A DNA stretch of 39,690 bases from Caballeronia mineralivorans PML1(12) (lineage in GTDB: Bacteria > Pseudomonadota > Gammaproteobacteria > Burkholderiales > Burkholderiaceae), in contig NZ_AEJF01000084.1 in NCBI RefSeq assembly GCF_001028175.1, forward strand, positions 1 through 39,690, in the 5' to 3' direction. Positions 16,229 through 24,449 of the stretch are shown here, piece by piece. The notes below the pieces were generated by a model, which was not told where the DNA came from, ran no database searches, and worked only from the letters and a program-made list of their open reading frames with translations. Within the stretch, counting starts at the first letter, position 1. Every line of letters begins with the position of its first letter. The translations under genes and the position numbers were made by a program.

Positions 16229-19200
16229 GACTTCCCCCTGAAACGAGCAACGAGTCGGCCGAGCCACGAAGCACCGGTTCTCACGGGCTTGCCCGCAGCC
16301 TGCCGTCCCAGTGATTCAAACAATTGCCGCAGCACGACCTTCGCCGCGCCCTCGAGCATCCGTCCGCCCACGGCTGCGACCTTGCCCGAGACCTGCGCCT
16401 CGTAGTCGTAGGTGAGCCGCGTACCGGTATCGATACGCGTCAATTCCACGAGACCATTGCCACGCGCGCTGCCAAGCGACGACATGCCAGCGCCGGCCAG
16501 ACGCAGCCGATGCGGCGGATCGAGATCGGACAGCGTGATCTCCGCTTCGAAACGCGCCTTGATCATGCCAACGCCCACGGTCACATCCGCGCGATACCCG
16601 TTCTCGCCCTTCGCTTCAAGCGCGTGACAGCCGGGAATCACCTTGGCGAGCGCGCTCGGATCGAGCAGCACCGCGAAGATCGCTTCGGGCGATGCAGCGA
16701 GATCCACGCTGCCTTGCGCGGTCAGCGCCTTGGCGCCGGACAGCACTGGCTTCTTATGTTGCGTCTCGCGGAACTCGGGCCGCGAAGGTTCCGGGTCGTC
16801 GATACCGATCAACCCTAGCACCTTCGAAGGCGTCAGCGGCAAACGAATGTCGTCGACGCCAAGCGCATCGGCCACCGCATTCGCCACGCATGGCGGCGTG
16901 CTCATGTTGTTACCTTCGCCCAAACCCTTGGCGCCGAGCGGCGTGAACGGCGAAGGCGTCTCCAGGTGAATGATCACCGGATCGGGCACTTCGCACGTGG
17001 TCGGCATCAGGTAATCGGCAAGCGTGCCGGACTGGAAACTGCCGTCGGCACCATAACGAAACTCTTCCATCAGCGCCGCGCCGAGCCCCTGCGCGAACGC
17101 GCCGCGAATCTGGCCGTCGGCGAGTGCGGGGTTCAGCAGCGTGCCGGCATCGTGCGCGGTCACATAGCGGTCGATGCGCACGCGCCCCGTTGCGCGATCC
17201 ACTTCCACGCCACACATGTCGAATGCAAAACCATAAGCCGCCGATGTATTGATGCGGTCCTGCTCATCGGGCGCATCCATGTTTTCCGGCGTCCAGAACA
17301 CGGTCTCGCGCAGCCCCGGCTCTTCACCGTCGGGCAGCAACGCAGGCGCCCAATGCGGAGCGTTGCTTGCGACGCGGCCGAAGGGCATTGCGCTGGTTTC
17401 GTCGCCTGCTTTGTAGATGCGCCCGTCTTCGAAACGGATATCGTCCGGCTTGCACGCCAGTTGCGTTGAAACAATGCGTGCCAGTTTATCCCGCACCCGC
17501 ATGGCCGCAAGATGCACCGTGCCCGCGACCGCGCCGGCAAAGCGGCTTGAATAATTGCCCGCTGCCACTGACCAAGCGTCCTTGTGCGTATCGAACTCCA
17601 CGTTCACCACGACCTCGTGCGGCGCGAGCCCGAGCACATCCGCCACCACTTGCGCGCACACGGTCATGTGGCCCTGCCCCGCCGGCGTCGACGCAACTGT
17701 CACGACCACGCCGCCAAGCAGATCGACGCTGACCGTCGCGCTCGCTATCGCGCCGCTCTTCGGGCCGGCTTTCTTGCGTGCTTCGGCGGGCATCACAGTC
17801 GTGATGTAACCCATGTTCGATACCGACGGCTCCACGATCGCCGCGAAGCCGATGCCGTACAAGCGGCCTTCCGTGCGCGCGGCATCGCGACGGGCTTTCA
17901 GTTCGTCGTAACCGCCCTCGGCGAGCGAACGTTTCAACGCTTCCTGATAGTTGCCCGAGTCCAGCAACGCGCCTGCCGCCGCACGATACGGGAAAGCATT
18001 GGCGGGAACGAAGTTGCGTCTATAAACGTCCAGCACGTCCAGGTTCAACTCGATCGCAATGCGTTGCATCAGGCGTTCGAGCGCGAAGTAAACCTGCGGC
18101 CCGCCAAAACCGCGCACGAGCCCCGTGGGCGTCTTGTTGGTCAGGACAACCCTGTTCCGCACCAGAAGTCCGGGAATGGCATACGCGCCCGTTAAACAGC
18201 CGTGCATGCGATAAAACGTGGCAGGCTCCGGTGCACGCAGATAACCGCCGCAGTCCTCGATCTGGTCGTAGTTGAGCGCGGTGATCCGACCGTCGTTTTC
18301 CACCGCCGCTTCGAGCGTGGTCAGACGCGCCGTGGCGGAGGTCGCCGCGCTCAGATGTTCGAGCCGGTCTTCCACGTATTTCACCGGCGCGTTCGCCTTG
18401 CGCGAGGCCAGGCACATCAGCACGACGTACGGGAACACAGCCTGCTTCACGCCGAAGCTCCCGCCGGAATCGCGTGGCGCTTTATGACGAAGACGGTTGG
18501 CCGGCACGTTCAGCGCGAGAGCCATCACCGCGTGCAGAGAAAACGGTCCCATGAAGTTCGATGTGACGTCGTAACCTTCGTCGCCGGAAAGATACTCGGC
18601 CACGACCACGCCGCATTCGATCGGCGCACACGTATTGCGCGGATAATGCGCCTCGATCTTCACCCTGTGAGGTGCGTTTTCGAACGCCGCTTCGGGCTCG
18701 CCATAACGAAAACAGCGATCACTGATCACGTTGCTCTGCACGTTCGGATGCAGGACAGGCCCATCGTCCTTGAGTGCGCCTTGTATCGACGTAACCGGGT
18801 CGAGTGTCTTGTATTCCACCTTGATCAGGTCGAGCGCGTCTTCGGCCAGCGCGCGCGACTCGGCCATCACCACCGCGACCGGTTCGCCAACGTAGCGCAC
18901 GCGATCGGTCGCCAACGCCCACTGCTCCATCTTCGACTTCACACCAACCACGAACGGCCGCGACCACGCAGCAAGGTCATCACGCGTCAACACCGCACGC
19001 ACGCCTTCATTCGCAAGCGCGGCGGTTGTATCGATGGAGACCAGTTCGGCATGAGCGTGCGGCGAGCGCAGGACGGCTGCGTGCAGCGTGCCCGGCTTCA
19101 CGGCGATGTCGTCGCCGTAGCGGCCGCGTCCAGTCAGGATGGCTGGATCTTCGAGGCGTTCCAGCGACTGGCCGACATAGCGCTTCTGCGACACCTCGCG

Positions 19201-19269
19201 TGCCGGTTCGACCGCTTCAGATGCGCGCGCGTCGATACCGGCAAGACCGGTCTGTTCGCGCTGATTCAT
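16225..19269 (-). CDS. hmfA: 2-furoyl-CoA dehydrogenase, molybdenum subunit HmfA fused to a CoxG/SRPBCC domain
   Basis: This large 1014-residue subunit binds the molybdopterin cofactor and hydroxylates the furan ring of furoyl-CoA at C5. Residues to about 840 are a xanthine-dehydrogenase/CO-dehydrogenase large chain: the N-terminal a/b hammerhead (GRGRYGDDIAV, LRSPHAHAELV), SGGSFGVKQAVFPYV, GLVRGFGGPQVYFALERL, VASTPAGQGHMTV, and the active-site glutamate motif GAKGLGEGNNMSTPP. From about residue 852 a CoxG-like SRPBCC domain follows (SVDLAASPEAIFAVLLDP, VIPGCHALE, ending with a basic tail). CoxG domains are normally separate proteins that help maturation or membrane attachment. The gene overlaps hmfG and hmfB by ATGA at each end. 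Confidence 0.92.
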   Translation of the reverse strand: MNQREQTGLAGIDARASEAVEPAREVSQKRYVGQSLERLEDPAILTGRGRYGDDIAVKPGTLHAAVLRSPHAHAELVSIDTTAALANEGVRAVLTRDDLAAWSRPFVVGVKSKMEQWALATDRVRYVGEPVAVVMAESRALAEDALDLIKVEYKTLDPVTSIQGALKDDGPVLHPNVQSNVISDRCFRYGEPEAAFENAPHRVKIEAHYPRNTCAPIECGVVVAEYLSGDEGYDVTSNFMGPFSLHAVMALALNVPANRLRHKAPRDSGGSFGVKQAVFPYVVLMCLASRKANAPVKYVEDRLEHLSAATSATARLTTLEAAVENDGRITALNYDQIEDCGGYLRAPEPATFYRMHGCLTGAYAIPGLLVRNRVVLTNKTPTGLVRGFGGPQVYFALERLMQRIAIELNLDVLDVYRRNFVPANAFPYRAAAGALLDSGNYQEALKRSLAEGGYDELKARRDAARTEGRLYGIGFAAIVEPSVSNMGYITTVMPAEARKKAGPKSGAIASATVSVDLLGGVVVTVASTPAGQGHMTVCAQVVADVLGLAPHEVVVNVEFDTHKDAWSVAAGNYSSRFAGAVAGTVHLAAMRVRDKLARIVSTQLACKPDDIRFEDGRIYKAGDETSAMPFGRVASNAPHWAPALLPDGEEPGLRETVFWTPENMDAPDEQDRINTSAAYGFAFDMCGVEVDRATGRVRIDRYVTAHDAGTLLNPALADGQIRGAFAQGLGAALMEEFRYGADGSFQSGTLADYLMPTTCEVPDPVIIHLETPSPFTPLGAKGLGEGNNMSTPPCVANAVADALGVDDIRLPLTPSKVLGLIGIDDPEPSRPEFRETQHKKPVLSGAKALTAQGSVDLAASPEAIFAVLLDPSALAKVIPGCHALEAKGENGYRADVTVGVGMIKARFEAEITLSDLDPPHRLRLAGAGMSSLGSARGNGLVELTRIDTGTRLTYDYEAQVSGKVAAVGGRMLEGAAKVVLRQLFESLGRQAAGKPVRTGASWLGRLVARFRGKS

Positions 19270-19889
19270 TCGTCAGCTCCTTCGTTGCGTCGCGTGCCGA
19301 ATTCCTCGGCAAGACCGTTCCACCGCCGGGCTATTTCGCGGTGCTCGATGCTGAACAGATCGAGAATCCGGCCGACGGTATGGTCGACGACGTCTTCAAT
19401 CGTCTTCGGATGCGCATAGAACGCCGGCACCGGGGGCATCACGATCGCGCCCATCTCGGTCGCGAGCGTCATGTTGCGCAAGTGCGCGAGATTGAGCGGC
19501 GTTTCGCGCGCCACCAGCACCAGCCGGCGGCGCTCTTTCAGCATCACGTCGGCAGCGCGCGTGAGCAGGTTGTCGGCGAACCCGTTCGCTACAGCAGCCA
19601 GCGTTTTCATGGAGCAGGGAGCAATGACCATGCCGCTCGTGACGAATGAACCGCTGGCAATCGACGCCCCGACGTCGCGCACGTTATGCACGACATCGGC
19701 GAGCGTTTCGAGATCGTTGCGCGTGATCCCAAGCTCCTGCGCCGCCGTCACAGCACCCGACGCCGACACGATCAAATGCGTCTCGTGCGTACCAATACGG
19801 CGCAGCGCAGCAAGCAGCCGCACGCCGATGACAGCGCCGCTCGCACCCGAAATGCCGACGACCAAACGCGGCTTTGTATCGGCGCTCAT
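19266..19889 (-). CDS. hmfG: UbiX-type flavin prenyltransferase HmfG
   Basis: This 207-residue flavoprotein makes prenylated FMN from FMN and dimethylallyl phosphate for the UbiD-type enzyme next to it. Markers are the N-terminal RLVVGISGASGAVIGVRLL and HLIVSASGAVTA. ASGSFVTSGMVIAPCSMKTLAAVANG, LVLVARETPLNLAHLRNM and VMPPVPAFYAHP complete the family pattern. Its ATG overlaps the hmfF stop (TAATG), and its stop overlaps the hmfA start (ATGA). This pairing is strong support for prFMN-dependent decarboxylation as the first step of the pathway. Confidence 0.94.
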   Translation of the reverse strand: MSADTKPRLVVGISGASGAVIGVRLLAALRRIGTHETHLIVSASGAVTAAQELGITRNDLETLADVVHNVRDVGASIASGSFVTSGMVIAPCSMKTLAAVANGFADNLLTRAADVMLKERRRLVLVARETPLNLAHLRNMTLATEMGAIVMPPVPAFYAHPKTIEDVVDHTVGRILDLFSIEHREIARRWNGLAEEFGTRRNEGADE

Positions 19890-21388
19890 TACTGATCGCT
19901 CAGGTACGTGTCGAAGGCCGCGTTGTCGGCGGCGACGAGCGCGTCGAGGTCGACTGCCTCGTAGCCCGGAATCCGCACGCGGGTAAACACATGACCCGAA
20001 TAGACCACCGGCCGCGTGGCATCGAGGCCCATCTTCGTGCTGATGCCCTGAAGATGCGGCGGCGCATCGTCAGGATGACAAACCGTTGTCGACGGGTCCA
20101 GCGGCGAACCCTGTGCGCCTTCTATCAGCACGAGATCGCGGTCGGCCTGGAAACGCGTCGCGATCGCCCATTCGATTTCGGCGGGATCATGGATGTCCAC
20201 GTCGGTGTCCACCACCACGACCTGCTTGATGTCGTAATGCGCGCCGAACGCGCACAGGATCACGTTCTTCGCCTCGCCCTCGCGCTTCTTCGCGAACTGC
20301 ACCCACAAGTGATAACGGCACACGCCGCCCACCGAAAGATGCACGTCGGTCACGCCTGGATGACTGCGCTGAAGATGCGATAAAAGCGTCGCCTCGCGCG
20401 GAATCGCACCGAGCAGCAAGTGCTCCATTTCGGCCGGCACGATGGTGTGATAAATCGGGTTCTTCCGGTGCGTGACAGCAGCCACCTCGATCACTTCTCG
20501 CGCTTCCTGCGCGCTGTAGTACTTCGGAAATTCACCGAACGGACCTTCCGCTTCGCGCACGTCCGGCAGGATGCGGCCTTCAATCACGATCTCCGCAAAC
20601 GCCGGCACGCGAACATCGCTGGTCACGCATTTGACGACCGGCAACGGCGCGCCGTGCAGTGCGCCGGCAATTTCCAGTTCGTCGAAATCGATCGGGGAAA
20701 TGGCTTGGGAAGCTAGCATGGTCAGCGGATCGACGCCGATCGCTACCGCGATATCGAGTGCGTCGCCCGCGGCTTCGGCCATCTTCTGGAACGCGTAGAG
20801 ATGGCGCGGCAGCAGCAGGATCGCCATGCGATCACGGGCGTGGACCTGAATACGGTTGATCGACACGTTCTGCACGCCGGTGCGCGGATTGCGCGCGATC
20901 ACGAGACCCGCGGTAATGTACGGGCCGTTGTCGTGCTCGCTATGCGTGGGGATCGGCAGCAACGCGTGAAGGTCGATGCCGGTGGTATGCAAGACTTGCT
21001 GGCAGGCCGCTTCCCCTGCGGAAACTTCCTTCCACGGCAGTGGATGATCCGCTGCATCGCGGAAACGTTGCAGCAGGTCGTTCTCGGCCACGCCCATTGC
21101 TTCCGCGATCCAGGCGCGCCTCGATATGAAACCGCTGACTACCGGCATGTCGTGGCCGCCGGGAGCGAGGAACACCGCCGCCTGCTTGCCGTCGAGCCGC
21201 TTCGCCACCGCCGCGAGTTCGTGTTTCAGCGCGACTGGCTTGGCTATTGTCGCGAGGCGTCCCGTTGCCGACAGGTGCGCGAGCCAGCCACGCAGCGACA
21301 ACGCGTCGAAAGACTGCCTGGCGGGTAAGGTTGGCGCGGTTGGCGCGGCGGATGCGGTGCCGTTCGTCGCGGCGTCACGTTGGTTCAT
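19889..21388 (-). CDS. hmfF: UbiD-type prFMN-dependent decarboxylase, probable FDCA decarboxylase HmfF
   Basis: This 499-residue UbiD-family enzyme is expected to decarboxylate furan-2,5-dicarboxylate to 2-furoate. The conserved catalytic trio is visible: Arg179 in SINRIQVHARDR, and Glu281 and Glu286 in EAEGPFGEFPKYYS. Metal and prFMN contacts lie in HSEHDNGPYITAGLVI and HLLLGAIPREATLL. I chose the ATG at 21388 (MNQRDAATNG) because GGAG lies six bases upstream; earlier in-frame codons (21400, 21403, TTG 21427) lack a site. It is the first gene of the minus-strand operon and faces the LysR gene at 21612. UbiD proteins act on several aromatic acids, so FDCA is assigned from the complete hmf neighbourhood. 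Confidence 0.9.
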   Translation of the reverse strand: MNQRDAATNGTASAAPTAPTLPARQSFDALSLRGWLAHLSATGRLATIAKPVALKHELAAVAKRLDGKQAAVFLAPGGHDMPVVSGFISRRAWIAEAMGVAENDLLQRFRDAADHPLPWKEVSAGEAACQQVLHTTGIDLHALLPIPTHSEHDNGPYITAGLVIARNPRTGVQNVSINRIQVHARDRMAILLLPRHLYAFQKMAEAAGDALDIAVAIGVDPLTMLASQAISPIDFDELEIAGALHGAPLPVVKCVTSDVRVPAFAEIVIEGRILPDVREAEGPFGEFPKYYSAQEAREVIEVAAVTHRKNPIYHTIVPAEMEHLLLGAIPREATLLSHLQRSHPGVTDVHLSVGGVCRYHLWVQFAKKREGEAKNVILCAFGAHYDIKQVVVVDTDVDIHDPAEIEWAIATRFQADRDLVLIEGAQGSPLDPSTTVCHPDDAPPHLQGISTKMGLDATRPVVYSGHVFTRVRIPGYEAVDLDALVAADNAAFDTYLSDQ

Positions 21389-21475
21389 CTGCGTCTCCAT
21401 CATTTGTGAAATGAAGCGTAGCGACAACGCGATATAACTTCTAATACTGTTTTTTGATGTTTTCGATCAGCGCAC

Positions 21476-21525
21476 GTGATATCCGTGTTTGCCCCGATGT
21501 AAGCATTCCGTTAGTGGGATATCAC
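21476..21525. promoter_or_regulatory. Paired operator candidate between hmfF and the LysR gene
   Basis: GTGATATCC at 21476-21484 and its exact reverse complement GGATATCAC at 21517-21525 lie 41 bases apart, about four helical turns, in the 223-base divergent promoter region. AAGCATTCC (21501-21509) and GTTAGTGG (21510-21517) sit between them; both are also found (the second inverted) upstream of the other LysR gene. This layout fits LysR tetramers contacting two sites. Confidence 0.5.
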
Positions 21526-21611
21526 TGGCATAGGGGCTGGACGTCCGACACGCGAATCCCACATCTGATAAATAATTGCTCCTTCATTAGACTTATTGAT
21601 GGGCCGCCGAC

Positions 21612-22526
21612 ATGGACCTGAAGCAGATTCAGTATTTCATCGCGCTGTTCGAGGACGGCTCCGTCACGCGGGCGGCGAAGCGGCTGAACATTGTGCAGCC
21701 GGCGCTGAGCATGCAGGTCGCCAAGCTCGAGGACGAACTGCATCAGCAGCTATTCGAGCGCGGGGCGCATGGCATGGCGCCGACTGCGGCCGGACGCCTG
21801 ATGTACCGCCTGTTCCTGCCGATCATGCGCGACCTCGCGCACGCGCGCCAGCAACTGGTGCAGCGCGACGAAGTGGTGACCGGGCATGTGTCGATAGGGT
21901 TGATTGCTTCCGTGACGGAGAGTGTGCTGGCGGACTCGCTGTCGCGTTTTCACTCCCGCTATCCGCATGTGGAAGTGACCGTGTCCGACGGTTACAGCGC
22001 GACGTTCATAGATTGGGTCTCGGGCGGGCAGCTCGACGCCGCGCTGATCAACAAACCGCGCACGCGTCTGTCGCTCGACTCGCAGCCCTTGCTCGATGAA
22101 GAGATGGTGCTGGTCACCAGCGCCGTGCATGGTCCCGACTTGCCGCACGCCATCGAGCTTGCGCAGCTTCCTGAGCTCGAACTGGTGTTGCCGACCAAAC
22201 GCCATGGTTTGCGTGGTGTGCTCGATACCGCCGCCCAGCACGAAGACGTACTGCTTGCGCCTCGCTTCGAGATCGACGTGCTGAGCACGATCGTCAAGCT
22301 GGTGGAAAGCACGCGCTTTGCGACGATCCTTCCGCGCATCGTGGTCGAGCGCGCGGTGCGGCTCGGCACGCTGCGCGCCTATCCCATTCTTGCGCCGCGG
22401 ATCGTGCGCCATATCGTTCGCATCAGTCATCCGCGACGCCCGTTGAGCGCGGCGGCGGAAGCGCTGATAGCAATCATTGCCGACGAATTGCGGCTGGTGT
22501 CCAGCGAATCGACGATGGAGGCTTGA
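21612..22526 (+). CDS. LysR-type regulator of the furan cluster (HmfR-like), right copy
   Basis: This 304-residue LysR regulator diverges from hmfF. The helix-turn-helix (SVTRAAKRLNIVQPALSMQ) is identical in its core to the copy at 10150, and the effector domain is closely similar with scattered substitutions. The divergent position is the classic arrangement for control of the adjacent operon, so this copy is the better candidate to regulate hmfFGABCDE. It may sense a furan acid or its CoA ester. It converges with the VOC gene, with 15 bases between the stops. Confidence 0.9.
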   Translation: MDLKQIQYFIALFEDGSVTRAAKRLNIVQPALSMQVAKLEDELHQQLFERGAHGMAPTAAGRLMYRLFLPIMRDLAHARQQLVQRDEVVTGHVSIGLIASVTESVLADSLSRFHSRYPHVEVTVSDGYSATFIDWVSGGQLDAALINKPRTRLSLDSQPLLDEEMVLVTSAVHGPDLPHAIELAQLPELELVLPTKRHGLRGVLDTAAQHEDVLLAPRFEIDVLSTIVKLVESTRFATILPRIVVERAVRLGTLRAYPILAPRIVRHIVRISHPRRPLSAAAEALIAIIADELRLVSSESTMEA

Positions 22527-22541
22527 ACTTAACTAGTGCCT

Positions 22542-22934
22542 TTATCGCTCTTCGAGCACGGAGAAAATATTGCCTGCCGGGTCCTTGAACCAGGCGATCG
22601 CCGGGCCGCGGGGATCGCGGCAAATCCCTTTTGCGTCTGTCTTCGGAAGCGGCGCGTCGTAGTGTTCAAAACGCACGCCGCGTGCGCTCAGTGCGTCGAC
22701 GGTCTGGTCCACGCTGTCGACCGGGAAGTTCAGCACCGTGAATGTCGCGGGCACATGGTTGGCCTTCGGATAGACCAGCACGTTGTTACCGCCCGCCAGA
22801 TGCAGCTTGAGAATTCCCATGGCCTCGCTCGTCACTTCGAGGCCGAGGGTCTCCGTGTAAAACGCCTTCGCTTCGACGAGATCCTTCACCGCAAAACCGC
22901 TGAACGCGTGACTGTCTTTCAATAGCGTTTGCAT
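22542..22934 (-). CDS. VOC / glyoxalase superfamily protein
   Basis: This 130-residue single-module protein of the vicinal oxygen chelate fold contains [20 protein letters not shown] at the N-terminus and [17 protein letters not shown] at the C-terminus, the usual boundaries of the fold. Metal-ligand residues typical of glyoxalase I are not clearly placed, so I assign no reaction. The start is supported by GGAG six bases upstream. It follows the YCII-domain gene by 26 bases on the same strand; VOC and YCII genes often occur together in proteobacteria. Confidence 0.85.
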   Translation of the reverse strand: MQTLLKDSHAFSGFAVKDLVEAKAFYTETLGLEVTSEAMGILKLHLAGGNNVLVYPKANHVPATFTVLNFPVDSVDQTVDALSARGVRFEHYDAPLPKTDAKGICRDPRGPAIAWFKDPAGNIFSVLEER

Positions 22935-22960
22935 CGTTTGCTCCTTTCAGGTTGTGCAAC

Positions 22961-23329
22961 TCATGCGTCCGACCACGACGCCCGCAACTCCTTGACCGGA
23001 CGCACTTCCACGCCGCCTAGCCGCGCGCCGGGAAATCCGGACGCCACGCGCATGGCTTCGTTCAGGTCGCGTGCCTCGATCAGGATGAAACCGCCCACCT
23101 GCTCCTTGGTCTCGGCGAACGGGCCGTCCGTGATCGAGACCTCCTCGCCGCGAACCCGTAGCGTGACTGCCTCCTTGGCGGACTGCAGCGCCTGGGAAGT
23201 GATGAAATGACGGCTCTCGCGCAGGCGCTCGTCGTACGCCAGGGATTCGTCGACCAGTGCGTCGTACTGCCGTTTCGACAGATCGTCGAGCACGCGCTCG
23301 TCAAAGAAAATGAGGCACAAGAATTTCAT
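22961..23329 (-). CDS. YCII-domain (DGPF-type) protein
   Basis: This 122-residue protein is of the YCII superfamily. It begins MKFLCLIFFDERVLDDL, contains the characteristic ITDGPFAETKEQVGGFILIEA segment, and ends with the GGVEVRPVKEL strand. The family is often encoded near ECF sigma factors or VOC proteins and its biochemical role is uncertain; the YCII fold resembles ferredoxin-like catalytic domains. The ATG at 23329 starts the conserved first strand; the upstream frame has no family resemblance. It is first in a two-gene operon with the VOC gene. Confidence 0.85.
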   Translation of the reverse strand: MKFLCLIFFDERVLDDLSKRQYDALVDESLAYDERLRESRHFITSQALQSAKEAVTLRVRGEEVSITDGPFAETKEQVGGFILIEARDLNEAMRVASGFPGARLGGVEVRPVKELRASWSDA

Positions 23330-23538
23330 CGATGTCTTCGGTTGGGGTGGCTTCAGCAGGTAGACGCTTGACGCAGGTGCAAATCGACAGCAGCCGCGCA
23401 CAAAAAAGTATCGAAATGTAACGGGTCGCTTCGGGTTGTCCGCCCGGGTTCGGGTCCGGTGCGACGATCTGTGGGATGCGGCGGGCCGTGCGTGTCTGTT
23501 AATCTGCGCCTTTCTTTCCGCCGACACGACTTCGAACC

Positions 23539-23931
23539 ATGCAACAGGATCTCCCTTTTAACGAACGAGGTATCACGTTTGCCCGCGCCGGCTTGAGTGC
23601 GTCGGGGCAGTTGTTTCCGTTGCGCGATCTGCGCGGCGCGACGGTGGTGATGGTGCCAAAGCAGAAGCCCTTGCCTATTGCGCTGGGGGTGATCGGCCTG
23701 ATCGTGGCGGTAGCGGGTGGAATTCTCGGCTCGGGGCCGGCGTTGCTGCTCGGCGTGATGATTGCCGTGGTGGGATATTTGTCCTGGATTACGCAGGACG
23801 TAATTTACAGAATGTACGTGACGACGCCGGAGGGCGAGCGTGAAGTGTTCACGACGAAGGACGAGGAGTTTGCGCAACGTGTCGCGAAACTGGTGCGGGA
23901 GGCCATTCCGGCCGCGCCGACGTCTGTTTAA
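23539..23931 (+). CDS. Two-TM membrane protein, resembles DUF6232
   Basis: This 130-residue protein begins with a short strand-rich cytoplasmic part (RGITFARAGLSASGQLFPLRDL). It then has two membrane helices with a tight Gly/Ser turn (ALGVIGLIVAVAGG and ALLLGVMIAVVGYL), and ends with a soluble tail that includes a strand pair and the amphipathic segment FAQRVAKLVREAI. The arrangement matches small inner-membrane proteins of unknown function. No partner is evident; it diverges from the YCII gene. Confidence 0.7.
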   Translation: MQQDLPFNERGITFARAGLSASGQLFPLRDLRGATVVMVPKQKPLPIALGVIGLIVAVAGGILGSGPALLLGVMIAVVGYLSWITQDVIYRMYVTTPEGEREVFTTKDEEFAQRVAKLVREAIPAAPTSV

Positions 23932-23982
23932 CGCTTTCTTTACGGGGACGGCAAAGATCCATGCCCGATGTTAATACGCTGC

Positions 23983-24022
23983 TCGCTAAAGTGGCGTTGT
24001 TCCCACCACCGCCCGTCGCGAG
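23983..24022 (+). repeat. Bipartite intergenic sequence, copy 2 (with 16-base insertion)
   Basis: TCGCTAAAGT at 23983-23992 and CCGCCCGTCGCGAG at 24009-24022 repeat the two adjacent blocks found before the porin gene at 4898-4921. Here 16 extra bases separate them. The downstream small ORF starts 15 bases later. Confidence 0.6.
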
Positions 24023-24037
24023 ACGGTGCATTATCCG

Positions 24038-24367
24038 ATGCTTCAGGCAAGCGTTGCTTCCCCGGTCCGATCCTCTTCTCTTTCAGTGGCCAAGCCGTAC
24101 GTGCGGGCCACACGAAAACTTCACACGGTAGTTGCGTTCGATCTCATCCTGCCGGGGCTTGACTCCAGCGGGCCGCGCCGCGTTTTGCAGAAGGCGCTGG
24201 GCGATGAAGCGCGTATGCAGGTGGTGGCAACGGATCGCCGGCATGAATGCGTCACGTTGCATGTTGAGGTGCCGTCGCGGTCGTTGAGCGATGTGATTGG
24301 GGTGGTCACTTCCCGGTTTGAGCAGGCGACTTTGGGGCACGCAACCACGTTTACGCTGCGGCGCTAG
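24038..24367 (+). CDS. Small hypothetical protein
   Basis: A 109-residue ORF beginning MLQASVASPVRSSSL. From about residue 28 the sequence KLHTVVAFDLILPGLDSS, VTLHVEVPSRSLSDVIGVV and the final TTFTLRR read like a small alpha/beta (ferredoxin-like) domain, with alternating strands and helices. No family is recognised. The start is uncertain: a GTG at 24026 is also possible. It lies downstream of the second copy of the bipartite intergenic sequence and converges with glgP. It may be a real species-level orphan. Confidence 0.5.
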   Translation: MLQASVASPVRSSSLSVAKPYVRATRKLHTVVAFDLILPGLDSSGPRRVLQKALGDEARMQVVATDRRHECVTLHVEVPSRSLSDVIGVVTSRFEQATLGHATTFTLRR

Positions 24368-24399
24368 TTTGGTTTCGTTCGCGCCGTTTGGGGGTTCGG

Positions 24400-24438
24400 T
24401 CGCGCCGGCTGACCTCAGAAACCCGTCCACCGGCGCGA
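24400..24438. terminator. Inverted repeat between convergent genes, possible terminator
   Basis: TCGCGCCGG (24400-24408) pairs with CCGGCGCGA (24430-24438) across a 21-base loop, midway between the stops of the small hypothetical gene and glgP. There is no T tract, so intrinsic termination is uncertain. Confidence 0.35.
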
Positions 24439-24449
24439 GCGTAGCAGGC

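Noticed and set aside
14895..19269. Reading the three-subunit molybdenum enzyme as 4-hydroxybenzoyl-CoA reductase.
   Set aside because: That enzyme's FAD subunit carries an extra [4Fe-4S] cluster with a cysteine-rich insertion; the FAD subunit here shows none.
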